A stretch of DNA of 64,000 bases from Bacillus siamensis KCTC 13613 (GTDB lineage: Bacteria; Bacillota; Bacilli; Bacillales; Bacillaceae): NCBI RefSeq assembly GCF_000262045.1, contig NZ_AJVF01000041.1, positions 372,001 through 436,000 on the forward strand, in the 5' to 3' direction. The notes below the pieces were generated by a model. That model did no database searches. It was not told the origin of the DNA and saw only the letters and a program-made list of their open reading frames with translations. Both the position numbers and the translations under genes were made by a program. Of this stretch, positions 46,474 to 56,002 are shown piece by piece (position 1 is the first letter of the stretch; each line of letters opens with the position of its first letter).

Positions 46474-46971
46474 ATGACTAAAACAATTAATGTCAACCAG
46501 CAACATATGCTTGAACAACTAGCAGGCGGATCGGTAAACCGTCAATGCACAATAGAACACTAATTGATATTCTCATCGATAAAAAGGTGTTTACTGAAGA
46601 CGAATTCGTTAAATATCAAATGCTTCATTTAGAACAGTCAGCAGATGTGCATTCTGCGGAGCTTTTAGGTATCAGTAAAGAAGATTATATAAAGAGCAGA
46701 AAATAATTAGCTGTCCTTAGAGAACAGGAATTAAGATTAAATCATGAGAAGGGTCTGTTAGAACAACAGTACCAACAAGAGATAGAAAAATATAATATTG
46801 CAAACATTAGATCAACAATTAGATAACATTATTATCGGTGAGTATGATGTGAATAAAATTAGTGAACAATTAGAAGGATTAGGAGAGGTACTTGAACAAC
46901 TAGAGAAGTTGGATAAGATAGCGAAAAGTGGAACGTTTAAAAATTCTAATCATCCGGCTGACAAAAGATAA
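46474..46971 (+). pseudogene. Broken small phage genes
   Basis: A strong ribosome binding site (AAGGTAAGGGG) precedes MTKTINVNQQHMLEQLAGGS; the frame is lost near 46545, where a second frame gives MHNRTLIDILIDKKVFTEDE and AELLGISKEDYIKSRK (stop at 46706). The same frame then continues as a coiled coil LAVLREQELRLNHEKGLLEQ, shifting near 46799 to LQTLDQQLDNIIIGEYDVNK and ending at 46971. These look like one or two small phage proteins broken by frameshifts. No family recognised. Confidence 0.55.
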
Positions 46972-46997
46972 ACACTATCCTATTAAACATTTTGTTG

Positions 46998-47030
46998 ATT
47001 ACGTCTTTCTAATCGGGAAGGCGTTTTTTC
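46998..47030 (+). terminator. Terminator-like hairpin
   Basis: ACGTCTTTC and GGGAAGGCGT pair imperfectly around a short loop and are followed by TTTTT. Confidence 0.5.
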
Positions 47031-47154
47031 ATGTTTTCAATAGACTGTTTCAAATCATAGGATAGAAAATTTTTTGCTGGATTAATAACTTGGTGTCAGT
47101 TTTTAGAGAGAATATCTTTTCCAAAACAACTCAATTCAAAGGAGGCGGCGATGG

Positions 47155-47337
47155 ATGCAGATGGCAGAAAAGTACATTCAAGCGCATAAAGACTACCTTA
47201 AAGGTATGAAATACAAGGACCTTGCCGAGAAGTACGGAGTGTCAGTAACATCATTAAATCGTGGAAACAACTGACACACTTGAAAACAACATCTAACAAG
47301 AAGTCGCATACAGATGCGACTTCTATCAATAGAAAGT
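47155..47337 (+). pseudogene. Terminase small subunit remnant (yqaS)
   Basis: The frame from 47155 reads [20 protein letters not shown] and [11 protein letters not shown], the N-terminal helix-turn-helix of phage terminase small subunits (YqaS/XtmA type). A frame change then gives IIKSWKQ and a short tail before stops. The only good ribosome binding site (AAAGGAGGCGGCG) faces an ATG in another frame. The remaining three quarters of the gene are gone. Confidence 0.65.
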
Positions 47338-47482
47338 AACCGTAAGAAAAAATTTAAGGATTTGCAGCCCTATGGCCGTATAAACAATTTTAACCTCTCA
47401 TAATATGTCATCAAACTTAGCATACTCAATATGGATTCCAATTTAGGAGTTTAAGAGCCATTGATGTGCTCACCAAGATCTC

Positions 47483-47932
47483 TCACACTTTCCGAGCATC
47501 CGGCGAGTAAAATACGTCACTATGCATATGCTGTATTTTTTCCCAGTTGGCGGGATTGGTTGTATCAAAAGAGCGGTGCTCCATAATGGCCTGATATAGG
47601 GCGGTTTTTTGTTCCAAATGGGCAATGTGCTGTTTGGCTTCTTCGAGCTGGGCGAGCGCATCTTCTTTATGTTCCATCATGAGTGTGTACCGTTGTGGAA
47701 TGGTCGAATCTCCTTCAAGACAGAGATTCACGTACGTTTTAATGTCTTCAATCGGCATCCCGGATTGCCTGAGGCATTTGACGCCAAACAGCCAGTTAAT
47801 TGATTCTTCGTCGAACAAACGAATATTGTTTTTATTGCGTCGTACGCTCGGCACCAGGCCTTTATCCGTGTAAAAGCGCACCGCATGCTCGGTGAGTCCG
47901 GTTATCATCGCTGCTTCTTTGACTGTATGCAT
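47483..47932 (-). CDS. MerR family transcriptional regulator, AdhR-like
   Basis: A 149-residue regulator. The N-terminal winged helix-turn-helix MHTVKEAAMITGLTEHAVRF and the dimerisation coiled coil (about 75-115) with AQLEEAKQHIAHLEQKTALY are typical of the aldehyde-responsive AdhR/NmlR branch. It lacks the conserved Cys of AdhR in the helix region except Cys near KCLRQSG and NLCLEG. It is divergent from an aldo/keto reductase gene with a palindrome between them, as in AdhR-controlled aldehyde detoxification. Confidence 0.85.
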   Translation of the reverse strand: MHTVKEAAMITGLTEHAVRFYTDKGLVPSVRRNKNNIRLFDEESINWLFGVKCLRQSGMPIEDIKTYVNLCLEGDSTIPQRYTLMMEHKEDALAQLEEAKQHIAHLEQKTALYQAIMEHRSFDTTNPANWEKIQHMHSDVFYSPDARKV

Positions 47933-47972
47933 GTGTAATCCTCCTTTAAAAAATTTTTTAAAAAGTGCTTGC

Positions 47973-47989
47973 CTTCGTGTTACACGAAG
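47973..47989 (+). promoter_or_regulatory. 17-base palindrome, candidate MerR-type operator
   Basis: CTTCGTGTTACACGAAG is a perfect palindrome. TTGCCT (47969-47974) and TAATAA or TATTAT further right could be promoter boxes of the aldo/keto reductase gene, placing the operator in the spacer as usual for MerR regulators. Confidence 0.6.
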
Positions 47990-48084
47990 ATAATAAGCTT
48001 ATTATAACGCAAACCAGCCGCAACGGAATTCATTCTGCAGTGCCCGATTTTCGGGATGCGTGCCGTTTGTCGTTCTACATTTGA

Positions 48085-48954
<870 letters not shown>

Positions 48955-49100
48955 CTTTTGATTGAACCGTAAATTGATCATCTATTTATTTGCTATCATA
49001 ATAGCAGAATTGTACTAAGTGTGTTGCGAAAATTCTGTCAATAAAGCGCGATCCAGCTTTAAATGTTGGTTTTAAAATTGAAGGAGATCAAGTTAGGGCT

Positions 49101-49129
49101 AAAGGAAGGGAAGGACCCTTCCTTTTTTA
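49101..49129 (+). terminator. Terminator downstream of the aldo/keto reductase
   Basis: AAAGGAAGGG and CCCTTCCTTT form a stem with a four-base loop and TTT tail. Confidence 0.8.
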
Positions 49130-49239
49130 CTTGGACGGACTGAAAACAGTGCCCTTTTTCTGGCCAAATATAAAAAAACACACAAGTGGATAAAATGAAC
49201 CTATTTGTTCAATATAATCAGCTGCTTTGAAAGTATATA

Positions 49240-49292
49240 AAAAAGGACACCAAACCAACAGCACCAGTGCTATAAGTTCAGTGTCCGCAGAC
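49240..49292 (-). repeat. Hairpin element, copy B (inverted relative to copy A)
   Basis: Read on the minus strand: TGCGGACACTGAACTTATAG, then CACTGGTGCTG and TTGGTTTGGTGTCC with TTTTTT after it. It acts as the terminator of glcU-gdh. Copy A at 45196-45248 has the same arms and a similar loop in opposite orientation, about 4 kb away. Confidence 0.75.
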
Positions 49293-49326
49293 TTCTATTT
49301 TTTATTTCTCTAAAGCCTTATTCTTA

Positions 49327-50130
<804 letters not shown>

Positions 50131-50179
50131 CTAACGATTATTTTTTAATAGATATTCTTACTGTTTAGGTTAATGTATT

Positions 50180-51031
50180 TTAACTTTTTGCTATTCCCAG
50201 CAGCACTCCGCCCAAAATAATGAGCACAATGCCAATTGAAATCGAAATAAGCTGACGGTTTGTTTTCTTTTCGCCTAGTAAGAAGATACCTCCAAGCGTT
50301 GAAACGACGATTCCCATTTGTGATAGTGAAAAACTTGTCGCTACCCCTACCTTAGGTTGGGAAATAAATAAGAACATATTACCCGCAGCCCATATAAGAC
50401 CGGGAATAATGTTGCGAATTGTGTATTTATTAAAAGGCTTATGTTTATAAGTGAGGATGAGTCCGCCGATAAACATACCGATAGCTTGAGGGAATAAAGC
50501 CACCCAGCCATCAACGTTAAACAAACGTGCAACGACCACATATACTAAATATCCAATCGTAGATATGATGAGTGTGATAATGCCCTTTTTAAATTGCCCA
50601 GATTGCTCTTTACTTTTTTTGCTTTCAAGAGAGGTTAATACAATCCCAATCACGATAAAAATGAGAGCTAGTATTCCCAATAGAACTGTAGTGACTGTTG
50701 ACCACTCATGAAAAACAATCACCCCAAACAAAGCTGTTGATACGAGCTGCATACCTGTTGAAATCGGCATCGTTTTAGAAACACCAATATATTCAATGGT
50801 TTTTAACTGATTACTTTGTCCAACAGCCCAAAACAACCCAGAAACGATTCCTACAATAAAGATAAAAGGCGTCAACACAGGATGGATAACGAGATAGATA
50901 ACAGCTGAAAAGATCAGTGCTCCAATCGTTGTTCCAAGTGTTTGACTATAAGGTCCTCCGCCTAACTTGACATTGAAGAGGACGATACTTCCCCAAAATA
51001 TTGCAGGAAGAATGGCTAAGAAAATATCCAT
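50180..51031 (-). CDS. glcU: Glucose uptake protein GlcU
   Basis: A 283-residue membrane protein with ten predicted transmembrane segments, of the GRP/RhaT-like sugar transporter family. PAIFWGSIVLFNVKLGGGPY at the N-terminus and GVSKTMPISTGMQLV near residue 83 are family signatures. It is a proton-linked glucose importer in other Bacillus. The start is taken at MDIFLAILPAIF, ten bases after AGAAGG. It lies 67 bases before gdh on the same strand. Codon use is AT-richer than in the core blocks. Confidence 0.9.
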   Translation of the reverse strand: MDIFLAILPAIFWGSIVLFNVKLGGGPYSQTLGTTIGALIFSAVIYLVIHPVLTPFIFIVGIVSGLFWAVGQSNQLKTIEYIGVSKTMPISTGMQLVSTALFGVIVFHEWSTVTTVLLGILALIFIVIGIVLTSLESKKSKEQSGQFKKGIITLIISTIGYLVYVVVARLFNVDGWVALFPQAIGMFIGGLILTYKHKPFNKYTIRNIIPGLIWAAGNMFLFISQPKVGVATSFSLSQMGIVVSTLGGIFLLGEKKTNRQLISISIGIVLIILGGVLLGIAKS

Positions 51032-51099
51032 TTGATGCAAACCTTCTTTCCCAAACCCTTGATGTATTGAAAGTGGCTAGTTTTGTTTCGTCACTTTAC

Positions 51100-51114
51100 G
51101 TTACTAATAGTAAC
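51100..51114 (+). promoter_or_regulatory. GTTACT palindrome upstream of glcU
   Basis: GTTACTAATAGTAAC, perfect, followed by CCTAGGTAAC which adds another half-site. It is 69 bases upstream of the glcU start, as an operator or activator site would be. Confidence 0.5.
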
Positions 51115-51271
51115 CTAGGTAACTAAAATAGTCAATGATTTCATCTTGCATTTCTTTTTTTCTGATTAGTTCTTCAATTAGACCTTTCTTGATGTTTCGG
51201 GTCTGGAATAATAAAAATGGTTCATTTATAAGAAATCTGATTTCAAAAGAAAAAATCAGTCGCAACGAAAA

Positions 51272-51310
51272 AAACTAACCTAAGTTACTATTGGTTACTT
51301 AGGTTAGTTT
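51272..51310. repeat. 39-base inverted repeat with GTTACT core
   Basis: AAACTAACCTAAGT and ACTTAGGTTAGTTT are perfect 14-base arms around an 11-base loop. The inner sequence again holds AGTTACT and GGTTACTT half-sites. Confidence 0.75.
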
Positions 51311-51546
51311 ATCGCATAGGTATGAGTGGTTTGTTAACTAACATAAAAAGAAAGGTGAAACTCAAGTGGCAGAAACATTAATATCTGCTGGGAAAGTGTT
51401 TATTGAGGGCACAGTCGTATAAATCATGCAGGTTGGGGTGTGCGGCAGCTATTTATGTTTAAAGAAAAAGAGGAATCAGTATAGGAAGATGTATAAAACA
51501 AAATTGAAGGGCCTTGATAAGGTTCAAGGCCTTATGATGTGTTGGA

Positions 51547-52182
51547 TTAAAATTGTTTAGCCATCTCTTTGGCTTGCTGCATTGCTTTATCTTTAATTAG
51601 AGAAGTTTGTTCCGGAAACTTCATTTGCCCTTCAATAATAATACTTTCAAACGATTTTATACCAAAGAAATCCATAACCGCTTCTAAGTATCGGTTTCCC
51701 ATCTCTCTTTCCATTTCAGGACCATGTGAGTAGATGTCTCCCCGCGATTGTATATGGAGAGCTTTTTTTCCTTTTAGTAATCCTTTTGAACCTTCTTTAG
51801 TATATTTGAAGGTTTTACCTGACACTGCGATTGCATCAATATAGGTCTTCATGATGGCCGGAACGGAAAAATTCCACATAGGTGTTACAAAAATATATTT
51901 ATCAGCTAACAAAAATTGTCCGCCTAATTCAGCTAAACGGGCGACTTTTAACCGTTCATCTACTGATAAATCTTGAAGTGAAGCTTGAGAGCGAAGTTTT
52001 TTCCAACCATTAAATACATCTGCGTCTAGATAAGGAATATCAGCTTTATATAAATCTAAATGGACAACATCATCTTCAGGATGTGTTTGTTTGTAACTTT
52101 CAATGAATTCTTTTCCTACGGTCATGCTGAGTGATTCATCTTCAGGCAGAGGATGTGCTGTGATATAGAGAACATTAGACAT
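51547..52182 (-). CDS. FMN-dependent NADH-azoreductase
   Basis: A 211-residue flavodoxin-fold enzyme of the AcpD/AzoR family. The FMN-binding region ITAHPLPEDESLSM is at the N-terminus and FVTPMWNFSVPAIMKTYIDA near residue 95 is the family signature. Such enzymes reduce azo dyes and quinones and protect against electrophile stress. The ATG follows GGAAGGAAGATCTCC. The HxlR regulator upstream is 71 bases away on the same strand, as for the YodB- and CatR-controlled azoreductases of B. subtilis. Confidence 0.9.
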   Translation of the reverse strand: MSNVLYITAHPLPEDESLSMTVGKEFIESYKQTHPEDDVVHLDLYKADIPYLDADVFNGWKKLRSQASLQDLSVDERLKVARLAELGGQFLLADKYIFVTPMWNFSVPAIMKTYIDAIAVSGKTFKYTKEGSKGLLKGKKALHIQSRGDIYSHGPEMEREMGNRYLEAVMDFFGIKSFESIIIEGQMKFPEQTSLIKDKAMQQAKEMAKQF

Positions 52183-52253
52183 GGAGATCTTCCTTCCTTA
52201 TTAGATAATGAAAAACAGCGCTGTGTTTATTGGCATAGATACTAAAAGAACTG

Positions 52254-52571
52254 TCAATCCTTGACCCAGCTTTCCGCCCATTGACTAATCGGTCCTAATA
52301 TTTTTCCTAATTCTGTTCCTTTTTGAGTTAAAGAGTACTCAGAACGTATCGGACGATCGGGGATTACATTTCGGACAACAATTCCCTGTTCTTCTAATTC
52401 TTTAATCCGTTCCGTTAATATCCTTCTGCTTAAGGAAGGCATGCTCTCGCTTAGCTCACTAAAGCGCTTAGGACCGCTCATTAGCACATAAATAATTAAT
52501 CCTGTCCACTTTTTCCCAATTATCTCGAAACTTTTTTCTACTTTAGGTTGTAAATCTTTCGACTCGCCCAT
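52254..52571 (-). CDS. HxlR family transcriptional regulator
   Basis: A 105-residue winged-helix regulator: VEKSFEIIGKKWTGLIIYVL, SGPKRFSELSESMPSLSRRI and RSEYSLTQKGTELGKILGPI are the family blocks. It is close to YodB in type but has no cysteine at all, whereas YodB and CatR sense quinones through an N-terminal Cys. So it either senses another signal or relies on a different mechanism. It likely controls the adjacent azoreductase. ATG behind GAAGGAGGACATATA. Confidence 0.88.
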   Translation of the reverse strand: MGESKDLQPKVEKSFEIIGKKWTGLIIYVLMSGPKRFSELSESMPSLSRRILTERIKELEEQGIVVRNVIPDRPIRSEYSLTQKGTELGKILGPISQWAESWVKD

Positions 52572-53108
52572 ATTATATGTCCTCCTTCAATAAATATGGA
52601 TGAAAAATAACTTATGCATTTATTGTAACAAAAATAATAGAAATGTATTTGGGTACTTTGAATTAAAAAGGTTGATATCTCTTTTTTTAGTTACTTTTTG
52701 TCACTTTAGTTCCTTTTAGTATCAGGTGAATGAGCAGAATTTCTAAAATAATCAAATCATGATTGTGAAATGAAATATATTTTATTGATAACAATGTGCG
52801 GATATTAAAGGGAAATAATTCAATAACTTAAGTATATATGAGTATTTATAATGGTTAAATAAATTAACTCTAAGAGGGAAATGAAATACAACTTATGTTG
52901 TATTGATCATGCCGCGTTCGTTATACCTGAATGAACATATAATTGATGAGATATCAAGCTGCATGTGGAGGGGAATACACAGGGGGGGACTCAGCTTTTT
53001 GATCCAGGTTGATAGAGTATATGTAAGGAACGATTTTTCATATATTCTGCTGCTTGTGTTGAAAAAGATAAAACAGAAAAAGCCGGGATGTCAGATCCGG
53101 CTTTTCGC
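52572..53108. other. AT-rich stretch upstream of the HxlR gene
   Basis: 537 bases without a convincing gene. Repeated ACTTT/AGTTACTTTTTGTCACTTTAG near 52688-52712 (quoted in part) may hold operator half-sites for the HxlR protein. An open frame of 83 codons from 52903 runs into the sigK 3' end and lacks any family signature or good ribosome binding site. Confidence 0.55.
53072..53106. terminator. sigK terminator
   Basis: AAAAGCCGGGAT and ATCCGGCTTTT form an 11-base stem with a five-base loop, with T/A tracts on both sides, right after the sigK stop codon. Confidence 0.9.
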
Positions 53109-53837
53109 TTACTTTCCCTTCGACTTCTTCCGCTTCTCTTTCTCCGCCCGGTAAAACTCATGAAACATCTTCATGAGCGCGCGTTTTTCAATCCGAGATA
53201 CATAGCTCCTTGAAATGCCGAGCTCTTTCGCGATCTCGCGCTGCGTCTTTTCTTTTTTTAAATCAAGGCCGAAGCGGCCGACGATCACTTCTTTTTCGCG
53301 GTCGTCTAAAATGTCGATATATTTTTTGACCTTTTCAAGCTCCATGTTGAGCTGAATAGTGTCAATCACATCTTCGCTTTCCGACTTGAGCACATCGATC
53401 AGGCTTATTTCATTCCCTTCTTTATCCTGGCCGATCGGATCATGAAGGGAAACGTCTTTTTTCGTTTTTTTCAAGGCGCGCAGATGCATTAAAATCTCAT
53501 TCTCAATACATCGTGCGGCATATGTCGCAAGCTTCGTGCCTTTTCCGGCTGAATAGCTTTCGATGCCTTTAATCAGACCGATTGTACCGATGGAGATCAG
53601 ATCTTCTGCGTCTTCCCCCGTGTTTTCGAATTTTTTTACAATATGGGCGACTAAACGGAGATTATGTTCGATCAGCATATTGCGGGCGTGTTCATCTCCT
53701 TCGGCCATAAGGTCTAAGTATTTTTTCTCCTCACTATTTGAGAGCGGTTGTGGAAAGGCATTATTTTTCACGTATGATACTAAAAACACGAGTTCTTTCA
53801 CAATAAACCCGAGCGCTGCAAAAACACCTGTCACCAT
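53109..53837 (-). CDS. sigK: RNA polymerase sigma factor SigK (pro-SigK), uninterrupted
   Basis: A complete 242-residue late mother-cell sporulation sigma factor. The hydrophobic pro-sequence [20 protein letters not shown] precedes Ser-Tyr, the SpoIVFB cleavage point. Region 2 contains [20 protein letters not shown] and [10 protein letters not shown]; region 4 contains [20 protein letters not shown]. In B. subtilis 168 the gene is split by the skin element inside the ARCIENEI region; here this region is continuous, so no developmental excision is needed. The ATG is behind GGAGGTGAGG. Confidence 0.96.
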   Translation of the reverse strand: MVTGVFAALGFIVKELVFLVSYVKNNAFPQPLSNSEEKKYLDLMAEGDEHARNMLIEHNLRLVAHIVKKFENTGEDAEDLISIGTIGLIKGIESYSAGKGTKLATYAARCIENEILMHLRALKKTKKDVSLHDPIGQDKEGNEISLIDVLKSESEDVIDTIQLNMELEKVKKYIDILDDREKEVIVGRFGLDLKKEKTQREIAKELGISRSYVSRIEKRALMKMFHEFYRAEKEKRKKSKGK

Positions 53838-53880
53838 CCTCACCTCCACAAAGTTATGTAGGCAAAAGCCTATATGTAAC

Positions 53881-53910
53881 TGTATGTGGCAGTCAGGCTG
53901 TTTGTGTCTG
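53881..53910 (-). promoter_or_regulatory. Probable SigE (and SpoIIID) promoter of sigK
   Basis: On the minus strand CATACA at 53886-53881 fits the SigE -10 element, with ACAAACAG about 15 bases upstream. The nearby GACACAAAC resembles a SpoIIID site. In B. subtilis sigK transcription needs SigE and SpoIIID. Confidence 0.5.
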
Positions 53911-54019
53911 TACAGGGAAATTAATCAAAGGCAAGTTTTATTTCTTACAGCCTCTTGATTTTTTCTGATTGAGCCTGTATATTGTTAAAAAAAGTAAGTT
54001 CGAAAAGAATATAACGTGA

Positions 54020-54275
54020 AAAGCGCTGAAGAGAAGAGTAGACAGATATCATTCATGACAGAGAGCTCCGGGAGCTGGGAAGGAGTATGAATGGATGTGT
54101 TGAAACAAACCTCTTAGCTTCGCATCGGAATCATGCAAAACGAGGATGATGCGGCGGATACTCCTGTTACCGAGTAAGCTTTGTACCGGCAAGGCCGGCG
54201 CCAAACCGAATTGAGGTGGCATAGCGGGCTGTTTCCCGTCCTCAAGACTTCATTGTCTTGAGGGCGTTTTTTATT
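54020..54275 (+). promoter_or_regulatory. T-box riboswitch upstream of an MFS transporter
   Basis: GAGGTGGCATAGCGGG near 54211 is a T-box variant, and CCCTCAAGAC-type arms (CCTCAAGAC, GTCTTGAGG) with a TTTTTTATTTT tail near 54238-54275 make the terminator. A Stem I is plausible: AAGAG pairs with CTCTT, AGTA faces GAA, and GACA pairs with TGTT; the triplet after GAA is ACA, which would be a threonine specifier. The T-box and terminator are clear; the specifier call is tentative. Confidence 0.8.
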
Positions 54276-54293
54276 TTCTGAGGGAGGGATAAG

Positions 54294-55550
54294 ATGAAAA
54301 ACTGGAAGTCTTGGCGGCACCCGGTGCTTTTGTTAACCGGAATCGGGGTGGCGAATATTGGTGAATGGATTTATTTTTTGTCTCTTAATCTTATTGTCTT
54401 AAAAGAAACAGGGTCTGCTTTTGCAGTTTCCATTCTTTATTTAATCAGGCCTGCGGCTGTTTTGATGACAAATGGGTGGGCGGGCAGCATCATCGACAGG
54501 TGTAACAAACGGAGTATGATGATGTCGCTTGATTTCATCCGGGCTGGATTCATTGCCGTTCTGCCGCTGATGTTTACTGCATGGTCTCTATATTCCGTTT
54601 ATTGTATCGTGTTTTTGATTCATATGGCTAATGCGATGTTTCGTCCGTGTTCCATGGCGTATGTGACGATGCTTATCCCGGCTGAAAGGAGAAAACGATT
54701 CAATTCACTAAGGGCTTTGCCGGAATCAGGGGCTTTTCTCCTCGGGCCGGCTGCGACCGGGCTGCTTTTTATCGTCGGCACGCCGATTTTTGCGATTTGG
54801 GTGAATGCGGCTGCTTTAATGCTGTCCGGTTTAATCACGATGATGCTGCCGAATCTTGAAAATGAGCCTCACGTACATTCTCCCAGACAGAAGCTTTCTT
54901 TGGCAGTGTGCAAAGAAGATTGGAAGCTCGTATATCGCTTCAGCCGAACGGCGCGAAACGTCATGATCATTTATTTTTTATTCAGTCTGGTCATGACCGT
55001 GATGTTGTCTGCACTTGATTCGCTTGAAGTCGCTTTTTCAAAAGAGGTTCTTCAGCTGACTGATGCTGATTACGGTTTTCTCGTCAGTGTGTCAGGGGCA
55101 GGGGTTATAGCGGGGGCGCTTGCCAATGTGTTCTTTAATAAAAAAATGCCGGCTTCTTTATTGATGGGAATGGGCTCTTTTTTCACAGCGGCGGGATATA
55201 TGATTTATGCGTTTTCTCACGTTTTTTGGACGGCTGCTTGCGGGTTTTTCATTCTGGCTTTTTTCTTGGCATTTGCCAATACGGGATTTCAGACGTTTTA
55301 TCAAAAAAATGTTCCGGTGGACATTATGGGGAGGGTGGGCAGCTTTTATTCATTAGTTGAAGCCGTCTTCATTATATTGATAACGGCGGTTTTCGGAGCG
55401 GCGGCAGTCAGTTCTTCCGTCCGCCATATCGTCATCACAGGCGCAGCCGTTATGCTGATGTTAGCAGCCGTTTTATGCTCATTCTTACTTGCTGCCGCAA
55501 AAAGGAGGACACTTGATGGATTTCAAGCGAATCAATTTAAACAAACATAA
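54294..55550 (+). CDS. MFS transporter under T-box control
   Basis: A 418-residue major facilitator of the EntS/MFS_3 type with 12 predicted transmembrane segments. LLTGIGVANIGEWIYFLSLN starts segment 1; NGWAGSIIDRCNKRSMMM is the motif A loop; FANTGFQTFYQKNVPVDIMG and RVGSFYSL are conserved in the second half. Such proteins usually export small molecules. Its T-box leader means expression rises when a particular tRNA is uncharged, so an amino-acid-related substrate is likely. The gene overlaps the next one by 35 bases. ATG behind GAGGGAGGGATAAG. Confidence 0.87.
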   Translation: MKNWKSWRHPVLLLTGIGVANIGEWIYFLSLNLIVLKETGSAFAVSILYLIRPAAVLMTNGWAGSIIDRCNKRSMMMSLDFIRAGFIAVLPLMFTAWSLYSVYCIVFLIHMANAMFRPCSMAYVTMLIPAERRKRFNSLRALPESGAFLLGPAATGLLFIVGTPIFAIWVNAAALMLSGLITMMLPNLENEPHVHSPRQKLSLAVCKEDWKLVYRFSRTARNVMIIYFLFSLVMTVMLSALDSLEVAFSKEVLQLTDADYGFLVSVSGAGVIAGALANVFFNKKMPASLLMGMGSFFTAAGYMIYAFSHVFWTAACGFFILAFFLAFANTGFQTFYQKNVPVDIMGRVGSFYSLVEAVFIILITAVFGAAAVSSSVRHIVITGAAVMLMLAAVLCSFLLAAAKRRTLDGFQANQFKQT

Positions 55551-55986
55551 AGAGACGGCCGTTTCATTTCGCAAAGATTCGTTTCTCGTCAGCTTTGGCA
55601 CGGCGGATCATTTTAATAAGGATGAGTATCTCAGATGGCTGTCATCTCAAATCAAGAGCTTTCCCGGCGGTTTTGTGCTGCTTTTTCATAACGGGCAGCC
55701 GATCGGACAGCTTGAAGCCTCCATTAAACCTTATCGCGATCAAAAAATCGGTTATGTGCACCTTTACTATATTACTGAGCGGCAGAGGGGAATGGGGTAC
55801 GGGACGAAGCTCCATCAATACGCGAATCAGTTTTTCAGAACGAACGGTGTTTCGGAATATCATCTTAGAGTTTCTCCGGACAATAAAGCGGCCCTGTCAT
55901 TCTACAAAAAGCAAAACCTGAAAGTGCTCGGTTCAGAATTAAACGGAAAGGTTCTCAGAATGAGAGGAGCCGTACCGCCGGTATAA
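55516..55986 (+). CDS. GNAT family N-acetyltransferase
   Basis: A 156-residue acetyltransferase. The acetyl-CoA site is ERQRGMGYGTKLHQYA near residue 95, and LRVSPDNKAALSFYKKQNLK is the C-terminal GNAT block. It starts inside the end of the MFS gene (35 bases overlap), behind AAAGGAGGACACTTG, so the two are made from one T-box-controlled mRNA. A transporter plus acetyltransferase may handle one compound, for example a toxic amino-acid analogue; this is inference. Confidence 0.87.
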   Translation: MDFKRINLNKHKETAVSFRKDSFLVSFGTADHFNKDEYLRWLSSQIKSFPGGFVLLFHNGQPIGQLEASIKPYRDQKIGYVHLYYITERQRGMGYGTKLHQYANQFFRTNGVSEYHLRVSPDNKAALSFYKKQNLKVLGSELNGKVLRMRGAVPPV

Positions 55987-56002
55987 GGGGGCGGTACGCG
56001 CT

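Larger units (their letters stand above)
43001..47337 (+). mobile_element. Decayed skin/PBSX-like prophage segment
   Basis: Fragments of phage genes follow the order of the B. subtilis skin element: recT (yqaK), yqaM, yqaN, yqaO, yqaQ and yqaS-like terminase small subunit. Nearly all are frameshifted or truncated; yqaO is intact. No integrase, portal or structural genes remain. Two minus-strand secreted-protein genes sit between the fragments. The limits are where the first and last recognisable phage reading frames occur; no attachment repeats were found. Confidence 0.82.
48955..49326. other. Gene-free stretch between convergent genes
   Basis: No gene seen. It holds a terminator (49101-49129) and a second copy of the hairpin element (49240-49290). 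A possible relic ribosome binding site AAGGAG at 49081 has no ORF. Confidence 0.6.
51032..51546. other. Intergenic region with repeated GTTAC inverted repeats
   Basis: 515 bases with no supported gene. A perfect 15-base palindrome GTTACTAATAGTAAC lies at 51100-51114, adjoining CCTAGGTAAC. A second, longer inverted repeat is at 51272-51310. A possible 18-codon ORF starts with GTG at about 51366 (VAETLISAGKVFIEGTVV) behind AAAGGTGAAA and looks like the relic 5' end of a lost gene. Confidence 0.6.

Noticed and set aside
52903-53154. 83-codon open frame between the HxlR gene and sigK
   Set aside because: It begins with TTG without a good ribosome binding site, has no family signature, and its last part is the antisense of the sigK 3' end and crosses the sigK terminator.
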